A DNA stretch of 64,000 nucleotides from Emydura subglobosa (GCA_007922225.1 ML680037.1:5851947-5915946), one strand, 5' to 3'; shown: positions 35,052-48,044, counted from the stretch's first letter. Program-made: numbers and translations. The notes: generated from the sequence alone by a model not told the origin.

Positions 35052-37380
35052 ACGTGCATAAGTGTTTAATATGTTAACAAGATAGCACCCAACGTTTTTT
35101 AAGATGGTAGTCTACCAAGAATGGAGCTGTCATGCATAGAAGTACAGTACAATGTCTAACAGTCAAACGAACACTGTTTAGAAATGTTGAAGTAATGATG
35201 GTTGATGCTACTGACTTTCCTAGTGTCTACTGGGAACTGTAGTTTGCCCAACTCTATCCTGGACTGGAAGGACCTGTTCTTACTCCCTTTGCCCACCAAG
35301 ATGTTGGAGCATCATCTCAAAGGCAAATTAGGAATCATCAGCAACTGGAATACATCTCTCTACTGGAAATATAGAGGAGTGGCAGCTGTGGCACTGTAAC
35401 CCCTCTTTGAGATTTCATGGAAGACCCTCTACTGTGAATTAAGAGGTAACTGGGACGTGCCACTCTATGCAGCATAATCCCTAGAGCAGTGTTAAAGCAA
35501 GTTAAAACAGGAGAGGGAGGTCTCATCACACATGCCAGGGACAGCTGTGTGTGGAAGAGCACTCCTACCTCAAACCAGCAATAGTTCTGTTGCTGCTGCT
35601 TTGGCAGAAGAATTGAGCTGAGCTTTCCATTGCTCCCCCCATAATTAAATTCCTAGCCTGGTTGATACCGTGGATTCCTCTTTCCATTGCTGCTACCAAA
35701 CAACAGCTGGGAGGATTCAGCCAGTGGCTCTAGATGGAAAGTGAGATACAGGAATGGGAGGCACAGCTTGCATAAGGGCAGTCACCCACACAGGATGAAT
35801 CTGGTGGTGTCAATCTCAGTGAATCCTCAGGCTCTCAGAGGTAGGGAGGCCTTAATCCTGGACTTTCTCCAAGCCCCACAATAGTGGGGACAATTTCTTA
35901 GCTGGGGTGAGCTATGAGGTAAAACTTAGGAATGGATCCCAATATGCAGTGTTTGGAACTGAATTCTTCCAAAGTTCAGGGGTATTTGGATCTAGACATT
36001 TGTTTTGACCCATTATACAATTTGGGACTAGTCACAAAATTTAAAGCTAAATGAAGAGCCAAATATCCTGAACGGTCTGTTGTCGTAGGATCTAGGATTT
36101 TGGTCCAGGCCTGTCATTTGTGACGAGACAATATCGCACCACTACCAAGTGGGATGGTAGGTCTTTTGAGTGGAGACCTGTATCCTGGGCTGGAGTTTTG
36201 TATTGACTGAATATGGTAAATGGTAAATCTTGGTTATAAAATAAGCATAAATTGGAGTAAAAATATGGTTATAAACTGGTTGTGTTTGAACTGAATGAAC
36301 TGTCTTTAAGGAGGCCCCTGGTGAAAAAAAACACAAAATTGCTATTGCAGTAGGCCAAGATGTCAGAAATGAAAAGCTGCTCACATGTGGAACCCCCCAG
36401 ATGTCTGGTTTGATTGGTTAACTTTGACTGTATGAGGTTGCCCCTCTTTGGGCAATGCGTTTTTGGAAAGCACTTCCCAACTTGTTGTAGGAAGCTTTTT
36501 GCAAAAGGAGAGGAGAGGAACAAGCTTAAACATGGTGGCTGCTACCATGTACTGTGACTTGTCAATCTACCAACACATCAGTACCCTGATCCTGAAACCT
36601 GTCCTAACCAGCCCCAGCAAAGCATGGCAACCAGATGATATCACCACCTCCATCGGGTCAGCTGAATGCTGCGAAACACCTGGCATGTGAATCTAAGGTT
36701 TGTGCTTTTCCTCCCATCTGTGTGTGCCAGTTTCCTTTCCTACCTTATTTCTTTCCCCTGTCTCCTAGCTTTCTCTTTTTGCCTTCTGTCCAATAAGAGC
36801 ATGGCTTAGCCAGCCAGGACAAACATACCCTTATTACACTACAGTGGGGGAAAAAAGGCAAATGACAAATACTTTAGCCTAGTTCCTGCTGCAGATCCAG
36901 TGGGAACCGTACTAGATTTTCCTCAGCTGAAAATAAACCTTACTATGCTTACATCATACTCACAGCACATTGTAAAATCTCTTTATGACATGTAGTTGAC
37001 TCAGAACTCCAGCACATGAATGTTTTTGTTCTTTAACTTTTAGGATGCAATTTTACATACACTTTCTCTGGAGCCAGTTCTAGTGCACATTTAACAAGTA
37101 CTGCTTTAAATAGTCAGTAGTGGACAAAATGGAAAATTGACTGCTTAAATTATAGTTATACAAGATTCAGAATAAGTAATGTTGAGATGTCAGAACTATT
37201 TTGTATCACTACTGCTCATCTAACTAGAGATGTCACCGTCTGGACTGGCCCAGCGACTTAGCACACAAGACTACTTATTAGGTGGGAAAACTGGGTGACT
37301 TTTCAAATTAATGGCGCTTAGATGCTCCGCTACTTCTAAGGGCCCCAATACGTAATCCTCACTAACTCTGGGGAACATTT
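35052..37380. other. No gene; possible unknown repeat
   Basis: About 36520-36840 includes the 20-mer shared with 19126-19145 and a C/T-rich stretch (TTCCTTTCCTACC ... TCTGTCCAATAAGAGC); it may be part of a retroelement, unproven. Confidence 0.4.
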
Positions 37381-37694
37381 AGGGTATGTCTACACTGAAT
37401 CTAGGAGCATGCTTCCCAGTGCTGGTGGACAGACACACGCTAGCCCTGCGCAAGCGAGTGGGCTAAAATCAGCAGTGTGACTGGGGTGGCACAAGTGGTG
37501 GCTCAGACTAGCCACCAGCACATGTACAGAGGGGATGGGGCAGGACTGTACGCAGGTGACTAGGCCAAGCTGTCACTTGTGCCACTGGGGTCACACTGCG
37601 ATTTTTAGCACACTAGCACAAGTAGAGCTAGGCACTCGTCTGTTAACCCACACTGGGAAGTACACCCTTAGCTGCAGTAGTGTACACATACCCT
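37381..37694. mobile_element. MITE, GGGTATGTCTACACTG ends, 314 bp
   Basis: Left end AGGGTATGTCTACACTGAAT, right end GTGTACACATACCCT, inverted. Symmetric internal words (CACTGCGATTTTTAGC vs GGCTAAAATCAGCAGTG) show that the whole element is near-palindromic. No open frame of note. Confidence 0.78.
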
Positions 37695-39037
37695 TATTCA
37701 CATGAGCAGCCCCATTGACTAGCGTTACACGGTGTACCTTAATGGGTTTTAGGAGTGGCAGTACCTTGGACTCCCAGGAGGACACGTTTCCTCTCTTATA
37801 GGAAAAGCAGCTCAACAGCAGCTACCTTTTTCTTTTTTGTGCATGTGAGCTAACAACTAATTATATTTACTAAATCAAATTTAGAACATGATAAAATGCA
37901 AACTAAACTCTCCATATAAATACTTAGACCTGGCCAGTCATATTCAGGCAAAACTCCCAATGAAGTAAACACAAGACACTCTTGTGTTGAAAGCAACCAA
38001 GAAGAACTAAAAATAAATTGTTCTGGGGACCTTATATAGTTTATTCACCAATGAACAGCAAGATATTATTTATTTTATTATGGCATGGGAAATAATGCAC
38101 ACTAGGTCTGACTTTGATCTTCCACAGGTTTTATGCTAGTGTAACGTCATTGACTTCAGTGGAGTTAGTCCTGATTTACACTGTATGAGTCAGTTCAGAA
38201 CCAGGATCAAAGGAAAGAAATCTATGTTTTCTTTATTTAAAATGATAAAAGAATGAAGTTTTAAATCTGTCCACAGCCCTCATTAATAAATGTTTTTAAT
38301 AAGTCAGCATGTCTGCAATGTAAACTGGTGACACAACTCTCTAAAAAGACAAAAAATGATTTAAGGTCATAATCAGGACTCACTTGCTCCCATGCCAGTT
38401 CATTGGCTGTGTCACACAAACAGTGTTCTGCTGATTTAGGTCAATTTACTTATACATTCAGAAAACAGAAATCTCATCTCTGCCCAACCTATGGAAGTAG
38501 ATACCTGCTGCAGTGATCCCTGGGTGCTGGTGGATTTCTGTTAAATTATGCACTTGAATGAATATTTGGACTTTGTACTTCTGTGTCAAATGGAGGAAAA
38601 ATGGTTTTAGGACCATGGATCTCAAATTCCTTGCATATTGTTGTCCACTTCTGGGTCATGTCTAGACTAGAAATATCCCTCATATTTTCAAATGTGGTAG
38701 CTAAGACATTTTAACTCATGCTAGCTGAAAAACATAATTTTCAATGAAAATTTTTATCGAAGAAAATTCAGAGGGGGAGGAGGTTTGGCTCAAAATTGAA
38801 TGTTTGATGAAAAATTGTCATAAAAACCCCTCCAAATTCAGGAAATTTCAAACTGTGCTCATTTTAACTAACATTATTTTAAACACGGCTTTCCCCCAGT
38901 ATAGACAGGGTGAGTCATGTATAAAATTACCTGGGTGCAGTTAAACCTAGCCTCCCAATAAGGGTTAATCATGACACGCTAGAGCATTTTTAAACATCAC
39001 TGTTGTGGCATTGCTGAGTGCTGTTCTCAAAATGTAA
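37695..39037. other. No gene; decayed palindromes
   Basis: A palindromic TCAATGG-type copy is at about 38105-38208 (CTGACTTTGATCTTCCA ... GAACCAGGATC), related to 18001-18081. About 38730-38850 carries AAATTTT/AAAATTT mirror words. Otherwise unassigned. Confidence 0.45.
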
Positions 39038-39039
39038 TA

Positions 39040-39427
39040 CAGTAAAACCTCAGAGTTACAAACTGACCGGTCAACCACATACCTCATTTGGAATCGGAAG
39101 TACGCAATCAGGTGGCAGCAGAGATTTTTTTTTTTTTTAAAGGAAATATAGTACAGTACTAAGTTAAATGTAAACTACTAAAATAAAAAGGGAAAGGTTC
39201 AAAAAGATTTGACAAGATTTGTTTCTGTACTTGTTTCATTTAAATTAAGATGGTTAAAAGCAGCATTTTTCTTCTGCATAGTGAAGTTTCAAAGCTGTGT
39301 TAAATTACAATGTTCAGTTGTAAACTTTTGAAAGAACAACCATAACGTTTTGTTCAGAGTTACAAACATTTCAGAACATACGAACAACCTCCATTGGCGA
39401 GGTGTTCACAACTCTGAGGTTCTATTG
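39040..39427. mobile_element. Tigger/pogo-like MITE, TA target duplication
   Basis: Starts CAGTAAAACCTCAGAGTTAC and ends with GTTCACAACTCTGAGGTTC TATTG; read inward from each side, the arms match over about 20 nt (AACCTCAGAGTT perfect in both). TA dinucleotides at 39038-39039 and 39428-39429 flank it, the target duplication of Tc1/mariner/pogo elements. It is 388 bp with no transposase frame, so it is non-autonomous. Confidence 0.88.
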
Positions 39428-39429
39428 TA

Positions 39430-42400
39430 ATTTATATACGTTAGCCAACATGTTTTAAAACATCCTTCATTTTTCCCCATCTAGACAAGGCCAAAATCTA
39501 CTGTAGTCCTGGCCCTGGCTTAAATGGCAGAAACCGCCACTACTTGAAGACTAACATGCTCCACCAGTGTGGTGGAATGCAGCTCTGAAGCCTGCTTGAC
39601 AATGTTTCACAAATCTCACACTGGGAATGGTTTCTCTATGTTATGTTTCCTTCATCTTCTCTGCCCTTATTTGTTTAAATTCTCTTTTCTGATAGAAGAT
39701 TCAGCGTCCACAGAAGAAACTGTCAGATTGATATTTTATTACAGTATGTATCTTGAAAAACTGGAGTGGGGGGGAGAGGAAACATTTGGATCAACTCTCT
39801 TTTCTGGATGGAGGTGACTGAACAGAGTGGAGAGCTTAAATCTGATGCCTGCACCCTGCATCATTAATAACTCAAAATAAAGCAGCACTGTGCAATGTTT
39901 CACCAGGTGCAACACTAAAAGTTTTATATAACCCCTGGAGGCACCTGAAGACATACAGTGTAAGGACCCAATTCCACTATTGTGGAGCTGGATGCAAGTC
40001 TCTTTCTCTCTCTGTATGTAGAAGGGGTGCGTGGAAAAGGGAGGCGGGGCAGACAGCTCAGGACTGTGTGGTAAACTCTGCCTTTGGTGAAATAGCTCAT
40101 GTTGTTCAAAACGAAGGGTTGCAGAATAGGAACTTGCCCATATGCTTAGCTGAATGTTCCTTTTCTTCAGAGGGTAAGGAGTTTTCAGTCTGCTTGCAGC
40201 TTTGGGAAAAATTTCAGATCTCTCAAGCATGGGCTCTTGGCATGCCCATCGTGTTGAAGAGCCTGCTAGTTAGAACTCCCCACTGCTATCATGGAAAGAG
40301 TCCTTCTCAGTGAAAACATTAACTCTAGCTGTGAATAGGCCTACTGCAAAGCATGAAAACTTTGTTACTTACCTGATTTACCAAAGAGTTCCCCATTATC
40401 TTGCCCAGGACAAGTCAGATCAGAGGACCTTACTGCTTCAAGAAATTGGGGAAGCACATGTAAATTTTCCTGTTCTACAGTGTAGTAAGGTCCACAGACC
40501 TCCCATCAGCTGTGTGTAGGTAGGGAACTTGAAATGGCTGCGCACGGGCTGTGTTCTGGTTTACGGACACATCACAGCACACACTGCCATGTTCACAAGA
40601 ACAGCAGTGAGTGAACATCAGCTCTGATGTGAACATCATCTTCATGGACGAACTCATGTAAGACCGGTAGGGTTGGAGTTTTCTTCTTAAGAAGCGTATG
40701 TCTCTCCTCAAGCAGCTGCTACTGCTCTTAGGGAGATTGGCCAGATTATAGAAGGATAAACCAAGCTTTTTGCTTTGTAAATGTCTGGTACATTTGAAAT
40801 CAGAATCTTTGAAGTCTTCCTGACCCTGATAGGCAGATGAAAGAGCACAAATAATGAGGCTGATCTTCTGAATGTTGTTTTGTGCAGATATATTTTGCGT
40901 ACTGTGCAGACACATAAGCTATGTCACAGATTTTCTGTTGGGAGAAGAGGCTCGGGACATGAGGCTTACAGTGCTATGTCCTGTGATTTATTCTGGGATC
41001 TAGAGTTGACTCGAGTGATGAATGCTTGGTTTGTCCTAAAAACCACTCTGGCCACATGGAAAATGCACTGCTGGTGCTGGTATACAGCTCCCAATTGCAA
41101 CCCTCCACCGGCTGACGTGACTGCTATGAAAAAAGTCACTTGACAGAGAGAGAATATAGAAGCACTTCCCTCAGAAGCCCAGGCCTGCAATATGTTAGCC
41201 GTGTAAGCGGTCTTTACTCATGCAAGCCCTCACACACTGATAGAGCGGGGCCTTACACCACAAATCATCTACACTCCACCAGACCTCGGACAAGCTTTTC
41301 AAAATGATTCTGCAAGACCTCTCAGGGAAGCTTGTAAACTCTGCCAAGAGCTGACAGGATTCTAAAAGGTGTCAATAATTGTAGCAAAAACGCCAAAATT
41401 AATACCCAGCTTTCCTATATCTATCTATTTATCTATCTAATCTAACTCCATCCTCATTAGTACCAACTCTTGCTGCAAGGACACACAAAAATACAAATCT
41501 GAGGCTTATAGTCCAAGCCATTTTTGAGCGAGATTATTAAAAAAAAGTTTTAAATCTTTTCCAAAAGTAGAAAATCTTGTTCTTTTTCCTAAGCTTTCAT
41601 ACTTCAATAGTACCTTGTCCAATGAAGCTCAAGCTTTTTTTTTTCTGAGGCATAAGACCACCAATGCAAAATATGACGTGGAAATGAGGGGTGGTTGAAG
41701 ACCTGAGATGGGAAGAAAGGAGGTTCAAAAAGCAGGCTGAAAATAGAAAGCACATTGCATCCTTAAGTGGAGTGACTCCTGTGGCTCCATAATAGACGTT
41801 GTTGTATGAACGAACCTTAATACTTAAGAGCCAGATCGTGCCATCAGCATTAAAACTGACTCCCCAGTGAGATCAATGGAGAGTTCTGCTTAAAAAAAAC
41901 TGATGGTACAACATGGCTGAAGGTATTTAATATAATGAATCTCCCATATTAGCAGCAAATCCCCTATGTGGTGTTTCTGTAAAGGTACTGGCAGTTTAAA
42001 ATAAATGAGGTGGAATGCAGAGGCAGAATAGGAACATGCTGGGCTAGTCTTGGGAAGCGAGTTATTTCTGAGCAATGGTGCAGTTGCCACCAAGCTGTGC
42101 AGCTGTGTATTTTGTGTTCGGCCTTCATTGATTAAAGACAGAAGATCACTTCTAAGTGGCCTGATTCTGTAGCTGCTGCATATAAATATTGTGGTCATGT
42201 GTTAAGAGGGAAACAGTTTAATGATGAGCTGTTTGGTTTTTAAATAAAAATAGCTGCTGTTTGAAGCTACTCTGAGATTTGGAATTAGTCCTGAAGGAGA
42301 TGGGTTTGTAAGGAAAGAGCAGGTGCAGTGATTAAAGGTGCATGGTAAACGCAGTTTATTCCATAGCTCTTCAATGGATCACTACCACTTCTGTATGTGC

Positions 42401-44382
42401 ATAGTGTCCCAAAGGGGGCAGGGAGGAAACAAGGACTTGGTTATGCCCACCCTCCACTACTTGTACCAGGCAGCAGAGCTGCTCACCACGAGGGAGTAGG
42501 GAGCAATCTGCATGCCATAAATCAGCGTTGCACCAGGGATGCAGTTTTTGAGAAGGCTTCCAGATGCTCCCCCTGGAGTGGGTGGACTTCACCAAGCTCC
42601 AGCCCATTTTGCTGTGTCTAAGCAGCATAAATCAAGCCCCAAACATAAAGCATGGATGTTGTGTAATGAATGAGGAAGCTCCTCCATATTTATTCTTGTC
42701 CCCATTGTTTAGTGAATGAATCTCTGCCTCCTGCACTGTGAGACAGGGTTGGGAATTTTCCATACATTTTTTTTTTTTTGGATAGACAGTTCAGTTGCCG
42801 CAAAATTCTGTGGGAAAATTTCAAGTTTGCAGAAACAGGAAAAACTTCTATCACGAAAATCTAAATGAAATGTTTTGTTTCAGGTTGGATTGACCCAAAT
42901 CAAAACATTTCAGTTTGTTGAACCAAATCGAAATGTTTCAGTTTGGGTCAGTTCCACATTAATTGTATCCACCTGAGCTGCCACAGTGCCTCATAGGAGT
43001 TGTAGTTTGGATGCTTCATTCCCCCATTCTCCTCTCTGGGCTGGACTTCCTTCCCAGGACACAAATGCAGGCTCCCCTCTGGCTGAATCACCCAGTGCAT
43101 CATGGGAGTTTCATGACTATAGTGCAGGAGGGGAGTTTCAGTGCAAAAACTTCCCATTTGTGACCAGCTCTATTCACTACATGTTACCCAGTCTGTGTAC
43201 TGATAGCCCAAGGTGCTCTTCATTAATCCAGTTTTAATTTGGAGTAGATCCACAGATTATCAGAGTTACTCCATTTACCCAGTGGGAACTGGAAACTGGA
43301 TTTTGACCCAAATATGTTACTGGTTCACAAATTCTCTGTCTCATTCATTGTATACTGTGCATCATGGTATATGGTCTAACCTGCGCACTGAATAAGGCAA
43401 GGGTTCTTAAATTTGCAGAAAACCTTAACTTGGCATTTTGAGTGTTCCATTTTGCAACTTTATCATTCTTGTAATGGAATTATTAAAAAATGCAAGCAAT
43501 CAATGTTAATTATGTGAATGTAATATTAAGGTTACATGTTTTAACACAAAAAAAGCAGAGCATGCAAGGGCTCCAATAACAGCATTACTTCTTCAAACTG
43601 CACATATGTTACACATTTTGGTATATGTTTAATAGCCTGAGGGGTCAAATATTAGATATGTGCAGTTGTGGGAGAGTTAAGTGACCACAAGACCATTCAG
43701 TTTGGAAATCTTTGACTTTTTGTTTAAATGTGTAACCTTAATGTTGCATTAAACAGTTTTTTTGTATGATAGTTTTTGTATTTTATTTTTTTCAAGAAAA
43801 CAAGAGAGAGTGGAAGATGAGGGGGAAAGGAATTGCTTGTGCTTATTAGCATTTAAATGGAGACAACTAGGCTCTGAGATTCATACCTTGCTGAGATCAA
43901 TGGAGTGCTGAGGAGCGGAGTTCTCAGCTCACTGAGAAGAATGTGTTGGTGGAGGGGTGCACTCAGCTTTTGCTGCTATTTTCTGCACGACTGCATTAAG
44001 AGGGCAGCAAGAGCTGGAAAACACACCCTACCTATGTACAACTTTTGAAGGAGCGTGTTTGAACGAGGCATTTATAATCTCTTTACTGCAACTCTACCAC
44101 ATATAATTGGTAGCCCAGTGCCCAGCTCTGCCATATATTTCCGTGTTGGAGGTGGGGCCAACAGCAGTGCATGTCCAGGAAGAGGTGTGGTCAACAAAGT
44201 GGGAAGGCTAAGATCTGTCCATGAGAATACCCTGGGTCCCTGGCCCTACTCATGGTAGAGCCCTGCTTGAGTTACCCTGGTGGCATTGCCATGAATTGCA
44301 CATAACCCCCTTTCATCTTTTCTATGTTCCACAGCTGAAGAAAATCCATGGACCAGACATTACTGCTGTTTCTACCATTAGT
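39430..44382. other. No assigned gene; cluster of unrecognised ORFs, TTTCAGTTT-type repeat
   Basis: At 39569-41190 several frames of 60-163 codons overlap on both strands (39739-40230 minus, 163 codons; 40475-40915 minus, 146 codons); none resembles a known domain. A (CTAT)n-like tract lies near 41419-41442. About 42770-43160 holds repeated AAATGTTTCAGTTTGGGTC words, a dispersed repeat of unknown type, with a poly(T) tract at about 42768-42779. No gene supported. Confidence 0.4.
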
Positions 44383-44685
44383 AGTATTGTCAACCCCAAG
44401 TGCTGAAAAATCATGAGTCACATCCCCCCACCCTGGGTCAAAAAATCATGACATTTAAAAAAGCCTGCCTTGGGGAACTTTTTATTTGTCACCTGATTTG
44501 TGAGTTTTTTTGGGGGGGGAGGGGAGCAGGGACTCCTTTACTGTACAGCTGTGAGGGCTAGAAACTTCCTTTTTAAAAGAGAAGCTGAGATTCTCAGAGT
44601 CACATGGGTTTCAGGAGCCGGGGCTTTAAGAAAAACACCGAATATTGCAGGATTCCTGATAAAAATCATCTGTGTTGGCAATGCT
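44383..44685. mobile_element. hAT-like repeat, AGYATTGYCAAC ends
   Basis: Left end AGTATTGTCAACCCCAAGTG followed by AAAAATCATGAGTC; right end AAAAATCATCTGTGTTGGCA and ATGCT. The ends are inverted (AGTATTGTCAAC versus AGCATTGCCAAC). AATCATGA words recur internally. No target duplication could be fixed. Confidence 0.65.
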
Positions 44686-45554
44686 GTATTAATGTCTGAA
44701 GTGCCATAACTGCTGATAAAACTGCAGGGAAGCATCTGTGTACAGAGGGGGTTCCACTGACTGTCTAGCTCTCTGAGCACCTTTACAGCAGCAGCAGCAG
44801 AGCATAGAATAAGTTCCAATGATGGGGAAACTGCCAGATAACTACCTATGCCCTCGTTGTGTTCCCCACTCCTTCTTCCAACAGCATTAGACTTTTGTTC
44901 CCCACTGCATCCTGGAAATAGAGGTGAATATCTGACCTTTATCTTCTGGGAAGAGAGATTTTTGGAGTGCGTCTCTGTCTTCAAGATTCACAGGATATTC
45001 AATTCAATTATTCTTAATTTCTGTTTCTACAAGATGACTTAATGATTCATGACTAGCAAGTAATGGGGATATCCTCTCAATTCAGAATTGGATTGCTGCC
45101 CTTTGGGAATTCTGCAGATCCCTTCTATACACTGCTTAAGTTTGGAGGTTTCCTAAATTCAGTATGGTGCAATTTTACCTCTAGAGCATATGATAGATTT
45201 TGAAGACCTCTTAGCTGTCTTTTATTTTATCCATAAATCTGCTTTTGATCCCAGTGTGATTTTCATCCTTTATCTTTCAATAAATATTGTATACGCCATG
45301 ACTTAGTACAACATTTCCCAAAGTGTGGGGCATGCTCTTTTAAGGAGAATGTATATGTAGATAAAGGTGTAGCCAGGCCTCTGAACTGTTTCCTAGAGTC
45401 TCAGTTTTTTTATTCTAAAGTAGTATATAGCTGTTACAGTGGTGAAGAAAATCCTGAAAATGTGGCCCAAATGAAACCGATATAGTGATATCTGCCCTAT
45501 TCGTCAATAGCCTGGAACAAAAACTCTGATGGGTGAACTAACCTATCCGTTTTA
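44686..45554. other. No gene recognised
   Basis: Unassigned; GCAGCAGCAGCAG near 44788. Confidence 0.5.
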
Positions 45555-45650
45555 ACAGAATAATAGAAATGTAGGGTTGGAAGGGACCTCAGGAAGCCAT
45601 CTAGTCCAGCCACCTGCACGGAGGCAGGACCAAGTAAACCTAGACAAGTA
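45555..45650 (-). mobile_element. CR1 3'-terminal fragment
   Basis: Only the last ~95 bp of a CR1: AGAATAATAGAAATGTAGGG with TTGGAAGGGACCTCAGG, CATCTAGTCCAGCC and GGAGGCAGGACCAAG, the reverse complement of the conserved 3' end. A typical severely 5'-truncated copy. Confidence 0.8.
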
Positions 45651-46310
45651 TAATTTCTGCTAACTGCAATGCTACTGATGGTACTTTAAAATCAACTTGG
45701 TTAACTCTTTCAGTGCTAATCAAAGTGTCAGACAGGAGAGGATGTAACCCACTCTGATGATTTGCACAATCTATTGTGAGTGACAAGTCATGCTGGTTGG
45801 GCCTTTAACAAGTTGTGGCAGAGCTGAAGGAGGGCACGTTTGGTTTCACATTCCTTATGAGGGCCTCAGTTTTCCAAAGTTAGGGAAATGCTGACTTAGC
45901 CCATAAGACTTTTGCCAGCTTCTCGTTTTATTTTCTTTACAATGTGCTAAACTTGCCCCCTGTCAGGGGATTTGCTGCTTGATCAGCCGTAGGTCCAGCA
46001 CAAGAGGTAGCCAGCCTTTGTATAGCACAGGGTGGGCTGACAGTGCACGGCCAAGTTATACTCCTCTGAACCTCATTCCATTATCTGCCATTGCGTGGGT
46101 ACCAATGCAATGCCAGCCAGCTATAACCCTGCTCATGTAGGACACGTTTTAAGCACATGGGGGGGGGGGGGGGGAGCAGAGACTTTAAAAGCTTATAAAA
46201 GTCTTACTGGCTAAGTCATAGTTGACAACACTGGCTATAACATTAGTCTTGGATTATGACCTCTTTTTTAGCATGGGGCATGCTCCTGCATTTCAGTTCA
46301 TAAGTCTCCC
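45651..46310. other. No gene; G16 tract
   Basis: A run of 16 G at 46159-46174; otherwise unassigned. Confidence 0.5.
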
Positions 46311-46563
46311 AGGGTATGTCTACACTGCAACTGGGAGGTGTGACTGCAGCACAGATCAAAGCTAGTTTGATTAACAATAGCAGTGAAGCCATTACAAAAA
46401 GCGTGGCACTCACTTGAGTACGTCCCCAGGGTCCTAGAGACAGAGTCCTAGAGACAGAGTGTAGCGGGGTGAGTGGAACCTAGACACCCTAGATCAAAGT
46501 TAGCTTGGGTATGTCTACACGTGCTGCTATCACACCTTGGGACCACAATGTAGACATACCCCT
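46311..46563. mobile_element. MITE with GGGTATGTCTACAC ends and a mini-copy at its right
   Basis: Left end AGGGTATGTCTACACTGCAA; right end ATGTAGACATACCCC. A second GGGTATGTCTACAC at 46507 pairs with the same right end, marking a 57-bp mini-hairpin (46507-46563). The left portion (GTGTGACTGCAGC, GATCAAAGCTAG) relates to 22781-22920. A 14-bp direct duplication TCCTAGAGACAGAG lies at 46432-46459. Confidence 0.75.
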
Positions 46564-46569
46564 AGCGTA

Positions 46570-47492
46570 GGCCTGAGATTTAGATCACCCCAATATTAAA
46601 ACAGCCTTGGGTAAAACTCAGGGGTGTCACCACTAAAATCAAGAAATAATGCTTCACTGCTGGTAAAGCACCCCCACTCCAGGAATGCCCCTAACAAGAG
46701 TTATAATACAAAGAGTTGTAAAGTAGAGACACCCAGGAACTGGGAAGTTTAGGGAGGGTACAGAAAGACCGAGAAAATGGTAAAAGATAAGATAAGCTCT
46801 GACCAGTGAATTTATGCTGGCCATCTGCACAAACGAAAAGGATCATAAGTAAGTTACAATTTGGGTATCAAAGATAAAATGGAAAAAAGATTTAAGCAGG
46901 GAAGAGAAAACATAGGTGCCAGTACATGATGGGTTAATTTTTTACCCAGGAGTATTGGATAATGGGATATGTTTAGTAGAGTTAAAGGAGGTCGCTAATT
47001 TTACCTATATAATGTAAATGGAAAACAATGCTCTTTGGGAACCATCCCTGGACGGCAGTTCAGCATCAGTCTGCTAGAACTCTTACCCTCTGCATGACCG
47101 TGACATGCAGAAGCATCACCAGCAACCCCAGATGAGTGGATCCTGACTGGCCATCGGGTGACGTTTGTCTGTATATTGGGAGTGGTGAGCATAAGAGGTT
47201 TGCTTGGCATATGTAGTCTGTGTGCATTGCTAATAGACAGAGGTTTAGAGCACAGTTATGTTAGACTCTTTCACTGGGAAAAGATCCTGCAGACCCGTAA
47301 AGCCCTGAGCTCCATGGGTAGGGGTGGGTACTTAAATCGACCAGGTTTTTCCCTGAGCCCCATGGATAACAGTAGGTGCCTTACATCCCGAGCACTCAGT
47401 AGGGAAAGAGTGAGGGTACCTAAATTAACCGTGTCATGCCTTGAGACCTCAGTAGGATATAGGTGGGGTGCCCTAGATTTTTGCAGGTAACA
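46570..47492 (+). mobile_element. Possible ERV LTR, borders uncertain
   Basis: A ~920-bp block that reads like an LTR: an AT-rich start, a TATATAATG at about 47006-47014, a GC-richer segment, a weak polyadenylation-like TAATAGA near 47231, and a right end GCAGGTAACA in CA. Wording such as GAGCTCCATGGGTAGGGG is repeat-like, and the block includes a 110-codon frame at 47158-47490 with no recognised protein. Neither border nor a target duplication is proven. No internal retroviral coding region is present, so it would be a solo LTR. Confidence 0.4.
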
Positions 47493-48044
47493 CTAGAGTA
47501 GAGCACAACATTGTGCCAAGGAGTTATTGTGCTTAGTGTTAAGGGGCTTCCTACTGCCTCTTATTCCCGTTCTGCACCAGCACAGTAAAGGGTGAGACAT
47601 AGCTCTATGCTGACATTTCTACAATATTTCATAAAAAGCACAATAGCCTACGAAAGCATTCTTGTGGTACCAGGAGCTCATAATACTATGGAAGCAACTA
47701 CTTCAGCAACAACCCTGGGAGGGAGGGAAAAGAATGAATGTATAGCAACCTCTATGGCCAGTTCAGCAATGGTTTTCCCGTTAAGGACACCACTCCTTAG
47801 ACAGAAGGCAATCATAAACTTTGAGGTGTGAAAGTGGAAAAATGGAGGTGGGAAGATCTTTGAATCTCAGGAGTTGATGAAATCCTTCTGTGGAATAGAC
47901 AGAGAAACTGAAAAAAAGTGTTTAATCTTGGAAAAAAATCTAGACAAAATTAGGTCAAAGATCACCTTCTGCTACTTTAAAAAAAAAAGATCCAATGGAA
48001 ATGCCATCCTGGTAAATATAAGATCATTATAAGATCATTTTGAT
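47493..48044. other. No gene recognised
   Basis: Unassigned. Confidence 0.5.

Noticed and set aside
41419..41442. (CTAT)n-like microsatellite
   Set aside because: Short and imperfect, with no special context.
47158..47490. 110-codon plus-strand frame
   Set aside because: It lies inside the candidate LTR and resembles no known protein.
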